27,387 nt of DNA, taken from positions 1 to 27,387 of the forward strand of contig DAIMDW010000046.1 of assembly GCA_036725605.1 (NCBI GenBank), written 5' to 3'. The DNA comes from CALBTQ01 sp036725605. GTDB taxonomy: Bacteria > Lernaellota > Lernaellaia > Lernaellales > Lernaellaceae. Made by a program: the position numbers and the translations under genes. Of this stretch, positions 23,521 through 27,387 are shown piece by piece (position 1 is the stretch's first letter; each line of letters opens with the position of its first letter). Below the pieces are notes generated by a model, which made no database searches, was not told where the DNA came from, and was given only the letters and a program-made list of their open reading frames with translations.

Positions 23521-25692
23521 TCACACGTAGCCGCCGAGGTCGGGGCTCGCGAGAATCATCACGTAGAAATTGGCGCGGCCGCCCTTGTAGGTGCTCGCGT
23601 CGAAGATGCCGTCCCAGGTCGCGTGGGCGTAGGCGATCCAGAGGTCGCCGTCGTAATCGTCGGCGAGGATTCTCCACCCCTGGGAACCGCTGTCCTGGCT
23701 GCCGCCCGGCACGTAGACCATCGCCGCGCCGCTGCCGGTTTCCTGGTCCGACCAACCCGTCTGCGAGAAATCGATGCCCAGTTCTGTGTAGACCTGCGAC
23801 ACGTTCATGCGGAAGTTGCCGTAGGCCGTGCCGCCCGCTGTCGCGCCCCAGGTCCCTTTGTCGTTGCCGTTGGGCATGAAATTGGGATCGTTGTAGAGCG
23901 AGTAGCGCGACGTGGAGAGGACCGTCAGAATCCGGTCCCGGAAATCCGCGCTGCTGTCAATCTTCCGGTACTCGGCCAAGGTGCCGCTGGAGTTTGCGCC
24001 GACGGACGTGCTCGTCGTGAAGTACACGTAGTCGGCGTTCACGGCGTGAACGACCCGTTTGTACGTGGCGGCCTCGGACAAATTCCAGAAGGTGACGATC
24101 ATGTCCGGTTCGAACACGGCCGCAAACGTTGCATCCACCATCCGGCAATAGCCGCGCGTCTGGCCGTCGTAGGTCGTCGTGCCGCACCCGGCGACCTTGC
24201 CGATGGCGAGCACTCCCTCCCAGGCCATGCTGACGCCGCCCAGCATGGTGACGCCGGTGTCGTAGAAATCCTGGGCGTGCCGGAAGATGTTGCGGCGATC
24301 CGGCAGGCTGATCATGTCGCGCTTGTCGGAGACGACCTCCACGTCGCTGCTCGAAGCCCGGCACTTGTACAGATGGACGCCGTTCCAACCGGACTGGGAC
24401 ATGACCGAATTGCCCAGGGAATTGATCGAGCAGTACCAGGTGCCTTCCGTTTCCATGCTGTCGGACCATTGATCGCCAACGGTCACCAGCTTGCCGTTGA
24501 GGAGAACCGTTCCGGCGGCGATGTGCAGGGACATGCCGTTCACACTCAGGACATCGCATCCGGTCAACACGCCGTCGCCGTGGATGCGGTCGCGCATGTC
24601 GTTGATTTCGGTCTGGCGATAGTACCGGGCGTCGTGGTCGCCGTTGGTGCCGCCGGTGTCGGGCATGTTGGTCAGGTCTGCGTGGGCAATCTTCTCCTGG
24701 AGCGCGGCCGTCTTGATGGTGCCATCATTATTTAGGGACACGTCTAACCGGGCGTCCAGATCGGGCATGCTGCCCCGAGCGTCTTCCACCTCGTCCATGA
24801 CCTGGTCGAGCAATCCGACCCGACGATAGGAGCCGTCGTTGTTGAGCGACACGTCCAGGCGAGTATCGAGACTGGCCGCCGAGCCGCGCGCTTGCTCCAC
24901 CTCGGCCATCACCTGGTCAAGGAAGCCGACGCGCTTGTATGCGCCGTTTTCGCCCAGCGAGACATCAAGCCGAGCATCGAGCGAAGCCATGCTGCCTCTC
25001 GCGGCGATCACCTCCTGGGCCAGGGCGACCAGTTCCGTGAAACCCTGGGGCGTCAGTTCCATCACACGGGTCCAGGTAATGACCGAGCCGTCCGGCACGC
25101 CGCCAGCGTGGACAAACACCCGCAGCCCGGGCGAGGCGTTCATGTAGGGCGCACTGCTTGGCGTGATGGAAACGAGTAGGGCCATTTTCGCGCCGAAGAC
25201 GATCCGCCATGCGTCGGCCTCGTCGTCCCATTCGCAGTTGTATTTGAAGTGGGTGATGAAGTTGAGGATGTCGGTGTAGCGCACCGCGCTTGCCGGAAGG
25301 AAGCAGTAAGCCAGCGGTATGCAGTTTTCGGGCACATTCGGCGGCGTCGGCGTATGGCTCGGCTCGCCCTGAATAATGGCGTACATCGCCACGGGGGGCG
25401 GCACGGAGCGCAAATAGCGGTGCTCGCAGACCACCAGGTCCCAACGCGGGTCAGACGAGCCGTTTACCGGGATTGGAGCCGCGTTAATAATCGGCTCAGT
25501 CTCCTCGATCCGGCAATAATCGTTCGTGACGAGCACACCACGGCGGATCGTGATCGTCGTCTGCGGCGGGTCGGTTCCGAGCGTCACCTCGAAGCCCTGC
25601 TTGACGCCGGGATCGATGATGCCTTCCCAGCGCCGATTCAGGAGTTCGGTGTCCTCGGGGTCGCGGTATTGAAAAGAGATTTTCTGGGTCAT
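23521..25692 (-). CDS. Phage tail-fibre protein with three 37-residue repeats
   Basis: A 723-residue structural protein from the ATG at 25692, whose ATGA overlap with the upstream gene and GGA box support this start (a frame start at 25704 adds four residues). The N-terminus (about 1-160) begins with FQYRDPEDTELLNRRWEGI and probably attaches to the baseplate. Three repeats of ARGSxxxLDxRLDVSL plus linker lie at about residues 231-341, suggesting a trimeric shaft. The C-terminal half is rich in Gly, Ser, Thr and Tyr, and the last 100 residues (GWRILADDYDGDLWIAYAHA) probably form the receptor-binding tip. It would set host range. Confidence 0.82.
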   Translation of the reverse strand: MTQKISFQYRDPEDTELLNRRWEGIIDPGVKQGFEVTLGTDPPQTTITIRRGVLVTNDYCRIEETEPIINAAPIPVNGSSDPRWDLVVCEHRYLRSVPPPVAMYAIIQGEPSHTPTPPNVPENCIPLAYCFLPASAVRYTDILNFITHFKYNCEWDDEADAWRIVFGAKMALLVSITPSSAPYMNASPGLRVFVHAGGVPDGSVITWTRVMELTPQGFTELVALAQEVIAARGSMASLDARLDVSLGENGAYKRVGFLDQVMAEVEQARGSAASLDTRLDVSLNNDGSYRRVGLLDQVMDEVEDARGSMPDLDARLDVSLNNDGTIKTAALQEKIAHADLTNMPDTGGTNGDHDARYYRQTEINDMRDRIHGDGVLTGCDVLSVNGMSLHIAAGTVLLNGKLVTVGDQWSDSMETEGTWYCSINSLGNSVMSQSGWNGVHLYKCRASSSDVEVVSDKRDMISLPDRRNIFRHAQDFYDTGVTMLGGVSMAWEGVLAIGKVAGCGTTTYDGQTRGYCRMVDATFAAVFEPDMIVTFWNLSEAATYKRVVHAVNADYVYFTTSTSVGANSSGTLAEYRKIDSSADFRDRILTVLSTSRYSLYNDPNFMPNGNDKGTWGATAGGTAYGNFRMNVSQVYTELGIDFSQTGWSDQETGSGAAMVYVPGGSQDSGSQGWRILADDYDGDLWIAYAHATWDGIFDASTYKGGRANFYVMILASPDLGGYV
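24670..25002 (-). repeat. Three tandem 111-bp repeats in the tail-fibre gene
   Basis: Units start at 25002, 24891 and 24780 on the - strand, exactly 111 bp (37 codons) apart. Each encodes ARGS followed by SLDARLDVSL-like residues and a spacer ending LDQVMxEVE in the first two. The third is more diverged after NNDGT. The spacing is regular and the first two units are the most alike, consistent with shaft extension by unequal recombination. Confidence 0.85.
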
Positions 25693-26267
25693 GGCAAATT
25701 CCATCCATCAAAGGCGTTGGCCTCATCAAAATTTTCACCGTCGTCGTACACGTCCAGCGGCAGTTCGATTTGGTAGACGGCGCGGGCGTGGGCCGGGCGG
25801 TTGCGGTCCACCTCGCGATAAAGCTCGTCCTGGGTGACGGTGATCGGCGTGCCCGCATCCCATAGCCGCAGCACAAATTCCGCCCAGTAACGTCGGGTGA
25901 TCGTCCAGACTTCGGTCACCTGCGCACCGAAACCCAAGTCCTGCAGCATCCGGAGCACGTGGGGCTTGGTGCCGACCTTTTGCTTGTGGGCGGCCGCCTG
26001 GAATATTCGTTGCCGATAGGCGGCGTCCGTTTCGCTTTCGAAGCGCCGCGTTTCGCGCTCCTCGCCCAAGGTTTCCAGGTGCTCGCCCTCGGCGGTCTCG
26101 ACGGCGTGCTGGGCCCGCATGGAGACGATCTCGCCTTTGGAGGCGTCGAGCGTTTCCCCCTGGATGTTGACAAGATGCCAGGTCGTCGATCCGGCGGGAT
26201 CGACCGCGCCCTTCTTTTTCAAAAAGCCGGGCAGAATCCACCAGAGGTATTTGCCGATCTTGCTCAT
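25689..26267 (-). CDS. Phage tail protein I-like baseplate component
   Basis: A 192-residue protein following baseplate J, in the place of P2 gene I. The central part has the family-like stretch ETDAAYRQRIFQAAAHKQKVGT (78-99) followed by VLRMLQDLGFGAQVTEV, and a C-terminal block NRPAHARAVYQIEL (about 156-169), the kind of sequence found near the end of gpI/YmfQ-type proteins. It overlaps its upstream neighbour by four bases and its downstream neighbour by four. Expected to help join fibre to baseplate. Confidence 0.78.
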   Translation of the reverse strand: MSKIGKYLWWILPGFLKKKGAVDPAGSTTWHLVNIQGETLDASKGEIVSMRAQHAVETAEGEHLETLGEERETRRFESETDAAYRQRIFQAAAHKQKVGTKPHVLRMLQDLGFGAQVTEVWTITRRYWAEFVLRLWDAGTPITVTQDELYREVDRNRPAHARAVYQIELPLDVYDDGENFDEANAFDGWNLP

Positions 26268-27387
26268 GCCACGGCTCCTTCGAACCGGATCGAGAGCGTG
26301 CGGATCGTGGGCAGTTCGTCGGCGTCCACATCGATATCCTCGGTGGGCGAAACGAACCGGACGTCGTACACGCCGTCCACGCTCATGACGATCTCGACCA
26401 GCTGGTTGAAGACAACCTTCTCACCCACGCCGAGGGACTCGATCCACGGGTAAGCCGGATCGCCCTGCGGATTGAAGTACGCCTGCAGGCGCTTTCTTAC
26501 CTCGGCCTCGATGGTCGTGGTGAGCACCCACCGTCTGGGTACGATGGCGAAGTCGAGGTCGACCTCGATCTCATCGGGCGCGAGGACAAGCGCGTCCACG
26601 CAAAGCGGGCGGTTCTCATCGATGATGGCTTGCACGTCGTCGATGAGACTTTGCGACGGCATGCCGCCCGCGCCGAGGATGTAGACATTGACCGTTCCCT
26701 GGCCGCGCGGGTGCTGCGAGTTGACGAACGCGCTGGTGACCCGGGCATCGGAGAGCGCCCAGGAGATGTAGGCCCGCTCCGTGCTGCCCTGGGTCAGTTC
26801 TTCCCATGCCAGAAAGCAGCGCGCCCGTAGCGAGGCGTCGGTTTCCTCGTCGGTGCCTTCGCTCGTGATCCAGTCGGCGCGATTCTCGACGCGATCCACG
26901 CCTCGTATATGGATGGCGGTTTTCTGGATCGATCCAGGGCCGACGTTATGCGCCGCACCGGGCTGCTCGGCTATTACGGCCGCTTCGATTTCGGTGGTTC
27001 CCGTCGCCAGGATCGCCTCGTCCTTGGTGAAAAACCGATAGGCCTTGCCTTCCTGGTCCTTGAGTGTCGAGACGATTGTGCCCGCAGGAATGACGATGTT
27101 TTCGTTCTTGGGAACCGACCGGCAGAAAAACACGATGCCCTCGGTCGCCTTGGCCGGGTGCCGCGTGACGCCGAACTCCTTGGCCTTGAGGTCGAGCCAG
27201 TAGCCCGTGGCCGTGGCGATGAATCCCGCCTTGAGGCAGGCGAGTGTCAGGTCGCCCAGGTCCGCGATGGCCGCGCCGAGGATTTCCACGAGGGTGCGGA
27301 CGATGGAGCCGACGTTGAAATTGGTGAGCTTCGTGCGGGCCGCGATCTTGGCCAGCATGTCGGCGACGATCTGGTCGTAGGTGCGGA
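26264..27387 (-). CDS. Baseplate J-like protein, N-terminus beyond window
   Basis: At least 374 residues of a gpJ-family baseplate wedge protein. An ATG at 27358 gives 364 residues, but the frame stays open to the window end with plausible sequence (RTYDQIVAD), so the true start lies outside. Family hallmarks are the N-terminal helices ending GYWLDLKAKEFGVTR, the strand block VIPAGTIVS, the ADWITSEGTDEETDASLRAR segment and a late RPLCVDALVLAP region. It forms the contractile-tail baseplate with tail protein I. Confidence 0.9.
   Translation of the reverse strand, partial: RTYDQIVADMLAKIAARTKLTNFNVGSIVRTLVEILGAAIADLGDLTLACLKAGFIATATGYWLDLKAKEFGVTRHPAKATEGIVFFCRSVPKNENIVIPAGTIVSTLKDQEGKAYRFFTKDEAILATGTTEIEAAVIAEQPGAAHNVGPGSIQKTAIHIRGVDRVENRADWITSEGTDEETDASLRARCFLAWEELTQGSTERAYISWALSDARVTSAFVNSQHPRGQGTVNVYILGAGGMPSQSLIDDVQAIIDENRPLCVDALVLAPDEIEVDLDFAIVPRRWVLTTTIEAEVRKRLQAYFNPQGDPAYPWIESLGVGEKVVFNQLVEIVMSVDGVYDVRFVSPTEDIDVDADELPTIRTLSIRFEGAVA

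Larger units (their letters stand above)
22283..27387 (-). mobile_element. Late end of a contractile-tail prophage, cut by the window edge
   Basis: Six consecutive - strand genes in phage order: baseplate, tail, fibre, accessory, holin-like, amidase. Most are joined by four-base overlaps, and the DNA is richer in G+C than 1-13400. Baseplate J and tail protein I homologues indicate a myovirus-type tail. The boundary on this side lies at or beyond 22262; no attachment site, integrase or repeat marking it was found. Confidence 0.85.

Noticed and set aside
23473..24735. 420-codon + strand frame across the tail-fibre gene
   Set aside because: Low-complexity Val/Ala/Gly/Arg composition, and it opposes an in-order phage gene with ATGA overlaps.

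Overview
The window looks like the chromosome of a Gram-negative anaerobe, probably a deltaproteobacterial (Desulfobacterota-type) genome. This is an inference from gene content: a sigma-54/NtrC-type two-component system, a three-subunit transhydrogenase, two Rnk-type factors, a DUF3124 lipoprotein, an Rrf2/quinol nitric oxide reductase pair, and many small CxxC proteins. No rRNA, tRNA, CRISPR array or insertion sequence was recognised.

Region 1 (1-13401, all + strand) is a metabolic and regulatory block. A membrane histidine kinase and its sigma-54-activating response regulator (485-3579) follow a close match to a -24/-12 promoter (432-447). Downstream of the regulator, 3630-3667 holds two identical-arm palindromes (CGTTGC-N5-GCAACG) spaced 21 bp apart, and about 110 bp further on there is a second strong -24/-12 match (3772-3787). 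This is the layout of an enhancer plus sigma-54 promoter. It would drive a small HEAT-like protein, PntAA-PntAB-PntB transhydrogenase, a double CxxC-repeat protein and a glutamate dehydrogenase. The series continues with Rnk-like factor 1, a NuoE-helical-domain/zinc-ribbon protein and Rnk-like factor 2 (joined by ATGA overlaps), a DUF5698/DUF2179-type membrane protein, an unrecognised 412-residue protein and a DUF3124 lipoprotein. Nicotinamide cofactor balance, glutamate synthesis and transcription tuning therefore appear to sit under one two-component switch. The PntB NADP-binding domain lacks the usual Lys-Arg-Ser motif, so its cofactor use is open to question.

Region 2 (13462-16555, - strand) is a nitric-oxide detoxification unit: an Rrf2 regulator with three cysteines suited to an Fe-S cluster, then a quinol-type nitric oxide reductase, then a small cupin.

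Region 3 (about 16560-22262) is a defence segment. It opens with about 440 bp that seem to hold only gene remnants. A 1252-residue type IIG (Eco57I-like) restriction-methylation enzyme follows, whose DNA-recognition part is clearly more AT-rich than the rest. Then comes a HigB-like toxin with a HigA antitoxin fused to an ImmA/IrrE-like protease, preceded by a perfect 17-bp palindrome.

Region 4 (22283-27387, - strand) is the late end of a GC-rich contractile-tail prophage read towards the defence genes: baseplate J (cut by the window edge), tail protein I-like, a tail-fibre protein with three 37-residue repeats, a small protein, a holin-like protein and an amidase endolysin.
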